64,000 bases of DNA from Aminithiophilus ramosus (GTDB taxonomy: Bacteria; Synergistota; Synergistia; Synergistales; Aminithiophilaceae): positions 2,357,453 to 2,421,452 of the forward strand of contig NZ_CP072943.1 of the NCBI RefSeq assembly GCF_018069705.1, given 5' to 3'. The notes under the pieces were generated by a model. That model did not search any database. It worked only from the letters and a program-made list of their open reading frames with translations, and was not told where the DNA came from. The first letter of the stretch is position 1; every line of letters begins with the position of its first letter. Shown one piece after another: positions 53,518-63,380 of the stretch. A program made the position numbers and the translations under genes.

Positions 53518-55640
53518 GCGCTCCCAGCAAAAGCAAAACCTCCGCGGCCAGGCGAAGCGACGCTCCCAGCAGGGGCAAAACCCTCGCGGCCAGGCGAAGC
53601 CGCGCTTCCGGCAAGGGCAAAACCCCGAGGTCAGGCGGAGCGACGCTTCCGATAGGGCCCCCGGCCGAACGGAGCCTCGCAGCCCGGGAAAGTCGCCCTC
53701 CGACGGCGGTTTTCCTGGGAGCGTGGGCATCCTGCCCGCGCCCGCCCCGAAGGGGCGGAGGGGTTTCCCCGCGCCATCGCCGCCGAAGCGACGGCGACCG
53801 AGGAGGGAGACCCTGCGGGACGAAAAGTCCGTCCCGCGCGCCGCCAAGGATGGCCGCGCTCCCAGCAAAAGCAAAACCCTCACGATCAGGCGAAGCCGCG
53901 CTTCCGGCAGGGGCAAAACCCCGCGGCCAGGCGAAGCCGCGATTCCGGCAAAAGCAAAATCCTCGCGGTCAGGCGGAGCCGCGCTCCCGATAGGGCCCCC
54001 GGCCGAACGGAGCCTCGCGGTCCGGGAAAGTCGCCTTCCGGCGGCGGTTTCCCTGGGAGCGTGGGCATCCTGCCCGCGCCCGCCCCGAAGGGGCGGAGGG
54101 GTTTCCCCGCGCCTTCGCCGCCGAAGCGACGGCGACCAAGGAAGGGAGACCCTGCGGGACGAAAACCCCGTCCCGCGCGCCGCCAAGGATGGCCGCGCTC
54201 CCAATAGGGTCCCCGGCCGAACGGAGCCTCGCAGCCCGGGAAAGTCGCCCTCCGACGGCGGTTTTCCTGGGAGCGTGGGCATCCTGCCCGCGCCCGCCCC
54301 GAAGGGGCGGAGGGGTTTCCCCACGCCTTCGCCGCCGAAGCGACGGTGACCGAGGAGGAAAACCCTGCGGGACGAAAAAACCGTCCCGCGCGCCGCCAAG
54401 GATGGCCGCGCTCCCAGCAAAAGCAAAACCCTCGCGGCCAGGCGAAGCGACGCTTCCGATAGGGCCCCCGGCCGAACGGAGCCTCGCAGCCCGGGAAAGT
54501 CGCCTTCCGACGGCGGTTTCCCTGGGAGCGTGGGCATCCTGCCCGCGCCCGCCCCGAAGGGGCGGAGGGGTTTCCCCGCGCCATCGCCGCCGAAGCGACG
54601 GTGACCGAGGGAAAAACCCTGCGGGACGAAAAGTCCGTCCCGCGCGCCGCCAAGGATGGCCGCGCTCCCAGCAAAAGCAAAACCCTCACGATCAGGCGAA
54701 GCCGCGCTTCCGGCAGGGGCAAAACCCCGCGGCCAGGCGAAGCCGCGATTCCGGCAAAAGCAAAATCCTCGCGGTCAGGCGGAGCCGCGCTCCCGATAGG
54801 GCCCCCGGCCGAACGGAGCCTCGCGGTCCGGGAAAGTCGCCTTCCGGCGGCGGTTTCCCTGGGAGCGTGGGCATCCTGCCCGCGCCCGCCCCGAAGGGGC
54901 GGAGGGGTTTCCCCACGCCATCGCCGCCGAAGCGACGGCGACCAAGGAAGGGAGACCCTGCGGGACGAAAACCCCGTCCCGCGCGCCGCCAAGGATGGCC
55001 GCGCTCCCAGCAGGGGCAAAACCCCCGCGGTCAGGCGAAGCGGCGCTTCCGGCAGGGGCAAAACCCTCGCGGTCAGGCGGAGCGACGCTTCCGATAGGGC
55101 CCTCGGCCGAACGGAGCCTCGCGGCCCGGGAAAGTCGCCTTCCGACGGCGGTTTTCCTGGGAGCGTGGGCATCCTGCCCGCGCCCGCCCCGAAGGGGCGG
55201 AGGGGTTTCCCCGCGCCTTCACCGCCGAAGCGACGGCGACCGAGGGAAAAACCCTGCGGGACGAAAACCCCGTCCCGCGCGCCGCCAAGGATGGCCGCGC
55301 TCCCAGCAGGGGCAAAACCCCCGCGGTCAGGCGAAGCGGCGCTTCCGGCAGGGGCAAAACCCTCGCGGTCAGGCGGAGCGACGCTTCCGATAGGGCCCTC
55401 GGCCGAACGGAGCCTCGCGGCCCGGGAAAGTCGCCTTCCGACGGCGGTTTCCCTGGGAGCGTGGGCATCCTGCCCGCGCCCGCCCCGAAGGGGCGGAGGG
55501 GTTTCCCCGAGCCTTCGCCGCCGAAGCGACGGTGACCGAGGGAAAAACCCTGCGGGACGAAAACCCCGTCCCGCGCGCCGCCAAGGATGGCCGCGCTCCC
55601 AGCAAAAGCAAAACCCCCGCGGTCAGGCCCCGCCGGGGAT
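53518..55640 (-). repeat. Modular repeat array D (reverse orientation)
   Basis: About 2.1 kb of the module family in the opposite orientation to arrays B, C and E. Seven copies of the core (complement GGAGCGTGGGCATCCTGCCC) start at 53718, 54056, 54270, 54535, 54862, 55160 and 55456. Between them lie GCGGGAC...GTCCCGC hairpins and stretches of AGGCGAAGCxGCGCTTCCGGC with GGGCAAAACC. A 298/296 spacing of the last three copies marks a recent duplication. No gene is supported. Confidence 0.9.
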
Positions 55641-55670
55641 TGAACTGTCGCCGGGGATCGAACTGTCAAG

Positions 55671-57175
55671 GGACACTAAAAATGTCATCTAAAAAGAGGG
55701 TCTGAGGGACAATGAAAGTGTCGCTTTCGAGGGGCTGAAATCGCCCCCGTCAACAGCCCGCCTTGGCTTTCCTCCGCGGCGGAGGTCCTTCTAGGGAGGG
55801 GAACCCGTCCCTTGCTCGGAGCCGACCGCCGCGGCAGGAGGAGCGGGATTCTGTCGCCAGGGATGGTCTGCCGCCGGCTTCCTCTGCTTCTTCGTTTTGC
55901 ATGGAGTGCCTGTCTTCGTCTCGATGACAGGCGGGGGAGTCGCAGGGGGCTCTTTGTCGACGGCTGCGAGATCGTAGAGCCCGTCATGGACAAGAGCCAG
56001 GAGTTTCCCGTCGAGCTTCTCGATGACCTTGACCGCCTGTCCCCTGGCAAGAAGCAGGGGGCGTCTGCGGGGGCCTATCAGGGAGTACTGTTTTCCGTCG
56101 AGGGAAATCGTCGAGTCTCCCGAGGCCTTCCGGTCGGTCTGGCGAGTCAGGAGGAGATCGAGAGCGGGGCCGTCCGGCGGAGGGAGAAAGGCAGATGCCC
56201 CCTCTGCGGGAGGACGAGCGAACCTCGGGTTATGGACCTCTCCCGGGTAGGCGGCGAGCAGGACGTTGGCCTCTTCGATCGTTTTCACTCCGGCCAGTCG
56301 GAAGGCGACGACGAGACGATCCTGAAGAGTTCCCCAGAGCCTTTCGATCCGCCCCTTCGCCTGGGGAGACCCTGCAGGGACATAGCGAGTTCCGAGAGCC
56401 TCCAGAGCGCGGCCGAACTGGGTTACAGGCGCCGAGTCCTCCAGCTCCTCCTTGATCGTCAGTTTTTCCGACTTGGGAGAAAGGAAGATGGTGTGGCGGT
56501 CGGCGTAAAGCTCGCGAGGCACGCCGTGGCGATCAAGCATCTGACGGAGCACGCGGAAGTAGCCGAAGAGGCACTCATTCCTGGCCATCCACAGACCGAG
56601 GACCTCTCCTGTGGCATCGTCAATCACGCCGTGGAGAGTGCAACGCTCACCGATCTCGAACCAATCGAAAGGAGAGGCGTCCATCTGGACCAGATCGCCT
56701 CGTCGGGACCGTCGGACCCTGCGGGAACGCCGCTTCGGGGCCCGGTGGCGATGAACGAGGGACAGGTTCTCCGCGCGAAGGAAACGGGCGATGCTCTTGG
56801 CGCTCAGCACGAGATCATGCTCTTCGGCAAGGAGTTCGGCCATGTGCTGACAGCTCGTATCCCTGTAAAGACCCTTGGCCAGACTGACGACGAAATCCCG
56901 TGTCTCCTGAGAGATTCTGCGCCGGGACGGTTTGCCTCGTCCCTTGTGCAGGAGCCCCTGCGCTCCTTCTTCCCGGTAGCGTCGTTTGAGCCGAAAGACC
57001 TGACGGCGGCTCAGACCGAGCCGATCGGCCACCTCCTGAACCGTCAGGTTGCCCGCGACAGCCTCTTCCACCAACCCCAAGCGCCTTGCTTCTTTTGTCT
57101 TCATGAGTAGGTCTCTCCTGGTCGTCATAAGTGACATTTTCCCTGTCCTCTTCACGAGTGACAATACCATTGTCC
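55671..57175 (-). mobile_element. ISNCY-type insertion sequence
   Basis: About 1.5 kb with imperfect inverted ends: left GGACACTAAAAATGTCA, and the complement of the right end GGACAATGGTATTGTCA. It contains one intact transposase gene on the minus strand. A 16-17-base string CGCCGGGGATCGAACT occurs at 55649-55665 and (variant) 55631-55647 left of the element and at 57184-57200 right of it, in direct orientation. Ends are approximate and a target duplication was not fixed. Confidence 0.65.
55791..57104 (-). CDS. ISNCY-family DDE transposase
   Basis: A 437-residue transposase with an N-terminal helix-turn-helix (TVQEVADRLGLSRRQVFRLK), an integrase core with QMDASPFDWF, YADRHTIF and GRIERLWGTLQDRL supplying the acidic triad, and a Pro/Lys-rich C-terminal tail. 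The LVQMDxSPxDWF string followed by DDATGEVL is typical of the ISNCY group. ATG 57104 has AGGAGAG eight bases before; longer in-frame starts would lie inside the inverted end. The gene is intact, 120 bases inside the left end. Confidence 0.85.
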   Translation of the reverse strand: MKTKEARRLGLVEEAVAGNLTVQEVADRLGLSRRQVFRLKRRYREEGAQGLLHKGRGKPSRRRISQETRDFVVSLAKGLYRDTSCQHMAELLAEEHDLVLSAKSIARFLRAENLSLVHRHRAPKRRSRRVRRSRRGDLVQMDASPFDWFEIGERCTLHGVIDDATGEVLGLWMARNECLFGYFRVLRQMLDRHGVPRELYADRHTIFLSPKSEKLTIKEELEDSAPVTQFGRALEALGTRYVPAGSPQAKGRIERLWGTLQDRLVVAFRLAGVKTIEEANVLLAAYPGEVHNPRFARPPAEGASAFLPPPDGPALDLLLTRQTDRKASGDSTISLDGKQYSLIGPRRRPLLLARGQAVKVIEKLDGKLLALVHDGLYDLAAVDKEPPATPPPVIETKTGTPCKTKKQRKPAADHPWRQNPAPPAAAVGSEQGTGSPP

Positions 57176-57322
57176 GGCGACAACGCCGGGGATCGAACTT
57201 GACTTCGGCACAAAGCCGATTATGCTTTGGAGTGAGTCTCCTCCCTACCGGAACTATCGCATCCCCTCGCCGCGATGGAGAGGGACCAGGAGGGCACAGG
57301 AACTCGCGGAGGCCGCATAGCC

Positions 57323-60300
57323 ATGACGGGCTCGTATCACCTCGGCATCGATCTGGGCTCCACGACGGCGAAATTGGTCATCATGGAAGGAGATCAGATC
57401 CGTCTCTCCCTGTACCGCCGCCATTTTTCCGACATCCCCGCCACGCTCCTCTCCCTTCTCGACGAAGCGGCCCCCGTGATGACCGATCGGAACGTCACCG
57501 TGGCGCTCACCGGTTTCGGCGGAATGGGACCCGCCGAAAAACTGTCCCTTCCTTTCGTTCAGGAAGTCGTCGCCTGCACGACCGCCGTCGAAAAACGGCT
57601 GCCCGAGGCCGATGCCGTCATCGAGCTGGGAGGAGAGGACGCCAAGATCACCTACCTCCGCGGATCGGTGGAACAGCGCATGAACGGCGTCTGCGCCGGC
57701 GGAACGGGTGCTTTCATCGACCAGATGGCCGTCCTCCTCAAGACCGACGCCGCGGGCCTCGACGCCCTGGCCGCCGACGCCACGCAGATCTATCCCATCG
57801 CCTCGCGCTGCGGCGTCTTCGCCAAGGCCGACGTCCAGCCGCTCCTCAACGAAGGAGCCGCCCAAGAGGATATCGCCGCCTCCATCTTTCAGGCCGTCGT
57901 CAACCAGACCCTGACGGGCCTCGCTCAGGGACGGCCCCTGAAGGGAAAGATCGCCTTTCTCGGCGGCCCCCTCCACTTCCTCCCTCAGCTGAGGCGACGC
58001 TTCATCGAGACGCTGCGTCTTTCGCCCGACCGCGTCCTGCTTCCCGAGGAATCGCTCCATTTCGTGGCCCTCGGCGCAGCCCTGACGTCGCGAAAAGAGA
58101 GCCCCCGATCCTGGAGTTCCCTGCGGGCGGCCTTCGACGACCTGGCCCGTCGGCAGGAGAAAAAGGGAGACCACCTCCCTCCTCTTTTCTCCTCCGAAGG
58201 GGAGTACGAGGCCTTCAGGGCCCGCCACGAAAGCCACGTCGCCGACCGGGCCGACCTCGCCTCCTACCGGGGAGCGGCCTTTCTGGGCATCGATGCCGGC
58301 TCGACGACGACGAAGCTGGTCCTCCTCTCGGGCGAGGCGAAAATCCTCCACAGCCATTACGGAAGCAACGAGGGGCGTCCCCTTCAGTCGGCCCTGGAAG
58401 CTCTGCGCCGACTCTACGACGTCCTGCCCGAGGAGGTCTTCATCGGGCGGTCCGTCGTCACCGGCTACGGCGAGGCGATTCTCAAGGCCGCCCTCAACGT
58501 CGACGCCGGCGAGATCGAGACGGTGGCCCATTGTCGCGGCGCCCGTCACTTCGCCCCCGACGCCACCTTCGTCCTCGACATCGGCGGCCAGGACATGAAG
58601 AGCCTTTTCGTCCACGACGGCGTCATCGACGCCATCATGCTCAACGAGGCCTGCTCCTCGGGCTGCGGCTCCTTCATCGAGACCTTCGCCCAGGCCCTGG
58701 ACAGAACCGTGCAGGACTTTTCCCGAGAGGCCCTCTTCGCCGCCTCGCCCGTCGACCTGGGGACGCGCTGCACCGTCTTCATGAACTCCAAGGTCCGCCA
58801 GGCCCTCAAGGATGGGGCCGACAAGGGAGACTTGGCCGCGGGCCTGGCCTACTCGGTCGTCCGCAACGCCCTCTTCAAGGTCATCCGTCTCAAAGATCCC
58901 CGTGAACTGGGAGAATCGATCGTCGTCCAGGGGGGCACCTTCAACAACGACGCCGTCCTCCGGGCCATGGAAAATCTCCTGGGGCGCGATGTCGTCCGCC
59001 CTGACATCTCGGGCCTCATGGGCGCCTTCGGCGCCGCCCTCATCGCCCGGAGCGACTGGAAGGCGGGGACGACGAGCTCCCTCCTCTCCAAAGCGGACGT
59101 CGCCTCCTTCCACAGTGAAACGGAGACCCGCCGCTGCGGCCTCTGCGGCAACAACTGCGCCGTCACGGTCCGTCACTTCCCTGACGGAAGGACCTTCATC
59201 TCCGGCAACCGCTGCGAGAGGGGAGCCGGCCTGGAGAGACATCGCGACGACATCCCCAACCTCTACGCATGGAAACTCAAGCGGCTCTTCTCCTATCGGC
59301 CCCTGAACGAATCCGACGCCCCGCGAGGCCTCATGGGTCTCCCCCGGGCCCTCAACTTCTACGAAGATTACCCCTTCTGGTTCACCCTCTTCACCGAACT
59401 GGGCTACCGCGTCGTCCTCTCGTCGCCGTCGTCGCGGAGACTCTACGAATCGGCCATGGACACGATTCCCTCCGATTCGGTCTGCTACCCGGCCAAACTC
59501 GTCCACGGCCATATCGCCGATCTCGTCTCCCGCGGGGTGCGTAAGATCTTCTATCCCTCCATCCCCCTCAACATCGAGGAGAACTTCGAGGCCGACAACC
59601 ACTACAACTGCCCCGTCGTCACCTCCTACCCGGAGACGATCGCCGCCAACATGGATATCCTCGAAAGCGACGGCGTCCGATTCTACCATCCCTTCCTTCC
59701 CCTCGACGCGCCGAAACGGATGGCCCGGCGCCTCCTGGAAGAGCTGGCGCCGGAAAAACTGGGGAGGACCGAGACGGAAGAAGCCCTCAGAAGCGCCTAC
59801 GCCGAGCTGGCCCGGTTTAAAAGCGACACGCGCAGCCGGGGCGAGCAGGCTCTGGAAGAGATGGAACGGCGAGGGCTGCGGGGCATCGTCCTGGCGGGGC
59901 GCCCCTACCACGTCGACGGAGAGATCCACCACGGCATTCCCGAAATGATCACCGGCCTGGGGCTGGCCGTCTTCACCGAGGACTCCCTGGCTCACCTCGC
60001 CCGCCGAGGCGAGCCGCTCCGCGTCGTCGACCAGTGGCTCTACCACAGCCGACTCTACCGCGCCGCCGCCTTCGTCGCCGAAAGGAATGACCTGGACCTG
60101 GTCCAGATCACCTCCTTCGGCTGCGGCCTCGACGCCATCACGACGGACCAGGTCCGGGAGATCCTGGCCGAGAGGGGCAAGATCTTCACCCTCCTCAAAG
60201 TCGACGAAATCAGCAACCTCGGCACGGCCCGCATCCGCATCCGCTCCCTCCTGGCGGCCCTGGAGGAGCGGAGGAAACGGACACCGGCCCCCATCAGGGC

Positions 60301-61621
60301 CGCGCGGGCCATCGAACGGAAGGCCAAGGTTCTCTTCACGCGGGCCATGAAAAAAAGCTACACCCTTCTGGCGCCCCAGATGTCGCCCATCCACTTCCAG
60401 TTCCTCCAGGCCGCCTTCGAGAAAAACGGCTACGCCATGGAGGTCCTCCTCCGCGTCGACGCCTCCACCGTCGAAGAGGGGCTTCGGAGCGTCAACAACG
60501 ACGCCTGCTACCCCAGCATCATCCTCGTCGGCCAGGCCCTTCAGGCCCTCAAATCGGGCCGCTACGATCCGAACAGGACGGCCGTCCTCCTTCCTCAGAC
60601 GGGCGGCTGCTGCAGGGCCACGAACTACGTGGCCCTCATGCGCAAGGCCCTGGCCGACTCGGGCTTCGGGCAGGTTCCCGTCGTCCCCGTGGCCCTTTCG
60701 GCGGCCCTGGAGCGCCACCCGGGGTTCAAGATCAACCTCCCCCTCATCCGCGACGCCCTCAGGGGGACCCTCGTCGGCGACCTTCTCATGCGCGTCCTCT
60801 ACCGCATCCGCCCCTACGAAAAGGTGAAGGGCTCGGCCGACGCCCTCTGCGCCCGCTGGTCCCAACGCTGCATCGACCTTCTCCGCCGCGGCGACGGCCG
60901 GGCCCTGGGAAAGACACTGGAGGCCATCGTCTCCGATTTCGACGCCCTCCCCATCGACGACAGTCTCAAACCCCGAGTCGGCATCGTCGGCGAGATCCTC
61001 GTCAAATACCATCCGGGCGCCAACAACGACATCGTCCGCTTCCTCGAATCGGAAGGAGCCGAAGTGGTCGTCCCCGACCTCCTCGATTTCGGCCTCTACG
61101 GCCTCTACGACCACAAGGTGAGCCACGACATCCTCTCGGGCTCCCTGGCCCGGAGTCTGGCCGCCCAGACCCTCATCGCCCTCTTCGAATGGAAAAGGCG
61201 CGGCCTACGCCGCGCCCTCGCCTCGAGTCGCCGATTCCTCCCGCCTCCGACGATCGATCACCTCGCCCGAAGCGCCCAAAGCCATCTTTCCCTGGGCAAC
61301 CAGTCCGGCGAGGGGTGGTTTCTCGTCGGCGAAATGGTCGAACTCCTCGAACAGGGCGTGGAGAACATCGTCTGCATCCAGCCCTTCGCCTGCCTGCCCA
61401 ACCACATCTTCGGCAAGGGAATGATCCGCGACCTCCGCCGCGACTTTCCCAGGGCCAACATCGTCCCCATCGACTTCGACCCCGGCGCCAGCGAGGTCAA
61501 CCAGCGAAACCGTCTGAAACTCATGCTCGCCGTGGCCCACCGGGCCATGGAAGGCGACACCCCCTTCCCGGCCGACAGAGACCTCTCGTCCACCCCGCAG
61601 GAAAGAGGGGATAGGCCCTGA
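57323..61621 (+). CDS. Giant 2-hydroxyacyl-CoA dehydratase activase-related protein (BadF/HgdC duplicate plus HgdB-like part)
   Basis: A 1432-residue protein. It has two BadF/HgdC-type ATPase domains: the first starts [15 protein letters not shown] (about residue 6), the second [16 protein letters not shown] (about residue 319). Each carries the iron-sulfur-site neighbourhood, [10 protein letters not shown] (about 127) and [11 protein letters not shown] (about 440). A cysteine cluster CGLCGNNC (about 605) and an HgdB/DUF2229-type part with [13 protein letters not shown] (about 718) and [14 protein letters not shown] (about 1058) follow. Activases donate high-energy electrons to radical 2-hydroxyacyl-CoA dehydratases of amino-acid fermentation. 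ATG 57323 has GGAGG about 10 bases before it; an in-frame start at 57275 is less likely. No dehydratase gene is adjacent. Confidence 0.88.
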   Translation: MTGSYHLGIDLGSTTAKLVIMEGDQIRLSLYRRHFSDIPATLLSLLDEAAPVMTDRNVTVALTGFGGMGPAEKLSLPFVQEVVACTTAVEKRLPEADAVIELGGEDAKITYLRGSVEQRMNGVCAGGTGAFIDQMAVLLKTDAAGLDALAADATQIYPIASRCGVFAKADVQPLLNEGAAQEDIAASIFQAVVNQTLTGLAQGRPLKGKIAFLGGPLHFLPQLRRRFIETLRLSPDRVLLPEESLHFVALGAALTSRKESPRSWSSLRAAFDDLARRQEKKGDHLPPLFSSEGEYEAFRARHESHVADRADLASYRGAAFLGIDAGSTTTKLVLLSGEAKILHSHYGSNEGRPLQSALEALRRLYDVLPEEVFIGRSVVTGYGEAILKAALNVDAGEIETVAHCRGARHFAPDATFVLDIGGQDMKSLFVHDGVIDAIMLNEACSSGCGSFIETFAQALDRTVQDFSREALFAASPVDLGTRCTVFMNSKVRQALKDGADKGDLAAGLAYSVVRNALFKVIRLKDPRELGESIVVQGGTFNNDAVLRAMENLLGRDVVRPDISGLMGAFGAALIARSDWKAGTTSSLLSKADVASFHSETETRRCGLCGNNCAVTVRHFPDGRTFISGNRCERGAGLERHRDDIPNLYAWKLKRLFSYRPLNESDAPRGLMGLPRALNFYEDYPFWFTLFTELGYRVVLSSPSSRRLYESAMDTIPSDSVCYPAKLVHGHIADLVSRGVRKIFYPSIPLNIEENFEADNHYNCPVVTSYPETIAANMDILESDGVRFYHPFLPLDAPKRMARRLLEELAPEKLGRTETEEALRSAYAELARFKSDTRSRGEQALEEMERRGLRGIVLAGRPYHVDGEIHHGIPEMITGLGLAVFTEDSLAHLARRGEPLRVVDQWLYHSRLYRAAAFVAERNDLDLVQITSFGCGLDAITTDQVREILAERGKIFTLLKVDEISNLGTARIRIRSLLAALEERRKRTPAPIRAARAIERKAKVLFTRAMKKSYTLLAPQMSPIHFQFLQAAFEKNGYAMEVLLRVDASTVEEGLRSVNNDACYPSIILVGQALQALKSGRYDPNRTAVLLPQTGGCCRATNYVALMRKALADSGFGQVPVVPVALSAALERHPGFKINLPLIRDALRGTLVGDLLMRVLYRIRPYEKVKGSADALCARWSQRCIDLLRRGDGRALGKTLEAIVSDFDALPIDDSLKPRVGIVGEILVKYHPGANNDIVRFLESEGAEVVVPDLLDFGLYGLYDHKVSHDILSGSLARSLAAQTLIALFEWKRRGLRRALASSRRFLPPPTIDHLARSAQSHLSLGNQSGEGWFLVGEMVELLEQGVENIVCIQPFACLPNHIFGKGMIRDLRRDFPRANIVPIDFDPGASEVNQRNRLKLMLAVAHRAMEGDTPFPADRDLSSTPQERGDRP

Positions 61622-62600
61622 AACCCTCCGTCCCTTCGGGCCGGGCGCGGGCAGGATGCCCACGCTCCCAGGAAAAGCGCCGCCGGAGGAGCTGGCTTCC
61701 CGGACCACGCGGCTCCGTTCGGCCGGAAGCCCTGCCGGGAGCGCCGCTCCGCCTGGCCGCGGGGCCTTTGCCCCTGCTGGGAGCGCGGCCATCCCTGGCG
61801 GCGCGCGGGACGGGGCTTTCGTCCCGCAGGGGTTTCCGGCTCGAACGACGTCGCCTGAGCGGCGACGACACGAGGAAACCCCTCCGTCCCTCCGGGCCGG
61901 GCGCGGGCAGGATGCCCACGCTCCCAGGAAAAGCGACGCCGGAGGAGCTGGTTTCCCGGACCACGCGGCTCCGTTCGGTCTGAAGCCCTGCCGGGAGCGC
62001 CGCTCCGCCTGGCCGCGAGGCCTTTGCCCCTGCTGGGAGCGCGGCCATCCCTGGCGGCGCGCGGGACGGGGCTTTCGTCCCGCAGGGGTTTCCGGCTCGA
62101 ACGACGTCGCCTGAGCGGCGACGACACGAGGAAACCCCTCCGTCCCTTCGGGCCGGGCGCGGGCAGGATGCCCACGCTCCCAGGAAAAGCGCTGCCGGAG
62201 GGGCTGGCTTCCCGGACCACGCGGCTCCGTTCGGCCGGAAGCCCTGCCGGGAGCGCCGCTCCGCCTGGCCGCGGGGCCTTTGCCCCTGCTGGGAGCGCGG
62301 CCATCCCTGGCGGCGCGCGGGACGGGGCTTTCGTCCCGCAGGGGTTTCCGGCTCGGTCGCCGTCGCTTCGGCGGCGATGGCGTGGGGAAACCCTCCGTCC
62401 CTTCGGGCCGGGCGCGGGCAGGATGCCCACGCTCCCAGGAAAAGCGACGGCGACAAAGGGGCGGGAAACCCTCCGCCTCTTCAGGGCGGTGCGGGCAGGA
62501 TGCCCACGCTCCCAGGAAAAGCGACGGCGACAAAGGGGCGGGAAACCCTCCGCCCCTTCAGGGCGGCGCGGGCAGGATGGCCGCGTTCGCCCAGGTGGCG
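61622..62600 (+). repeat. Modular repeat array E
   Basis: About 1 kb right after the activase stop. Five copies of GGGCAGGATGCCCACGCTCC at 61649, 61905, 62161, 62416 and 62493; the first four are 255-256 bases apart, so three nearly equal direct repeats of 256 bp each carry the GCGGGAC...GTCCCGC hairpin, CGACGTCGC and a CCGTTCGG module. The last copies shorten to 77 bases. A degenerate sixth copy lies at about 62570. No gene. Confidence 0.9.
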
Positions 62601-62609
62601 GAGCCGGAA

Positions 62610-63380
62610 TCAGGGACCGTAACGAGCGACGAAGGCGTCGATAACCGATAGAAGGTCCTCCGTCAGGTAAAGCCGTGCCCGCTCCTTGAGGGAAGAGGGT
62701 ACGGCTCCGTAAAAGGCCTCGGCCACGGCGCCGGCGATGGCCGCCTGAGTGTCGGCGTCTCCGCCCAAAGAGACCGCCTTGCGCAGGGCGTCCTCATAAT
62801 CGGTCGACTCCAGGAAGGCGCAGAGGGCCTCGGGAACGCTCTCGGCAGCAGCAGCCGAAAAACGGTAGGTCGGCCTGATCGCGTCGAGGCTCCGCGACAG
62901 ATCGTAGCCGCAACGCTCTTCGACGAAGGCCGCCAGCTCCCGGCGATCGACTCCCTTGCGGGCCAGAAAGACCGAAGCGGCCACGGCCCGGGCCGCCCTG
63001 ATCCCCTCGGGATGGCCGTGAGAAACGGCGGCGCTCCTCTCCGCCTCGGCCAGAACCTCTTCGACGGTCTCGAAAGCCCACCCCACGGGACTGACTCTCA
63101 TGGCCGATCCGTTGCCCCAGCTGTCGTTCCAGGCCTTCCCGCTCGAGAGGATCCAGGAGCGGAAACGGGAGCTGAACCCCGCCTCGAAATGGCGCCGTCC
63201 GTAATCGGACAGGGCCGGAGCATACTCCCGGCCCGAGAGGAGGACGTCGGCCACGGCAACGGTCAGAACCGTGTCGTCCGTGAATCGGCTCTCCCCGGTA
63301 AACAGCTCGAACTCGACCGACTTGAGCCCCGCCCTCTCATAGGCGGAACCGACGATGTCGCCGACGATGGCCCCCCACAT
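62610..63380 (-). CDS. ADP-ribosylglycohydrolase family protein
   Basis: A 256-residue all-helical protein of the DraG/ARH family, which removes ADP-ribose from proteins or nucleic acids or acts on related ligands. The N-terminal GAIVGDIVGSAYE (about residues 3-15), metal site FTDDTVLTVAVAD (about 33-45), GNGSAMRVSPVG (about 89-100) and C-terminal metal loop SLGGDADTQAAIAGAVAEAF (about 202-221) are all present. Start ATG 63380. It converges on the repeat array E after the activase. Target unknown; no partner ADP-ribosyltransferase was seen nearby. Confidence 0.9.
   Translation of the reverse strand: MWGAIVGDIVGSAYERAGLKSVEFELFTGESRFTDDTVLTVAVADVLLSGREYAPALSDYGRRHFEAGFSSRFRSWILSSGKAWNDSWGNGSAMRVSPVGWAFETVEEVLAEAERSAAVSHGHPEGIRAARAVAASVFLARKGVDRRELAAFVEERCGYDLSRSLDAIRPTYRFSAAAAESVPEALCAFLESTDYEDALRKAVSLGGDADTQAAIAGAVAEAFYGAVPSSLKERARLYLTEDLLSVIDAFVARYGP

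Noticed and set aside
55649-57200. tRNA T-arm-like string (complement of CGCCGGGGATCGAACT contains TTCGATCCCCGG)
   Set aside because: The 5' half of a T-stem does not pair, and no anticodon or acceptor arm can be found around any copy.
57254-61126. 1290-residue open frame on the minus strand opposite the activase gene
   Set aside because: It mirrors the third-position G/C bias of the plus-strand gene, has no ribosome site or recognisable domain, and the plus strand has clear family motifs throughout. The same applies to long antisense frames at 429-1625, 8611-10752 and 10719-13136.
41020-62600. CRISPR array
   Set aside because: Repeats are modular, of unequal spacing, with long conserved inter-core sequence rather than unique spacers of uniform length, and no cas gene is present.
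62610-63380. Toxin-immunity or NAD-linked defence pair involving the ADP-ribosylglycohydrolase
   Set aside because: No ADP-ribosyltransferase or toxin-like gene is adjacent; upstream sequence is gene-free and downstream is the repeat array.
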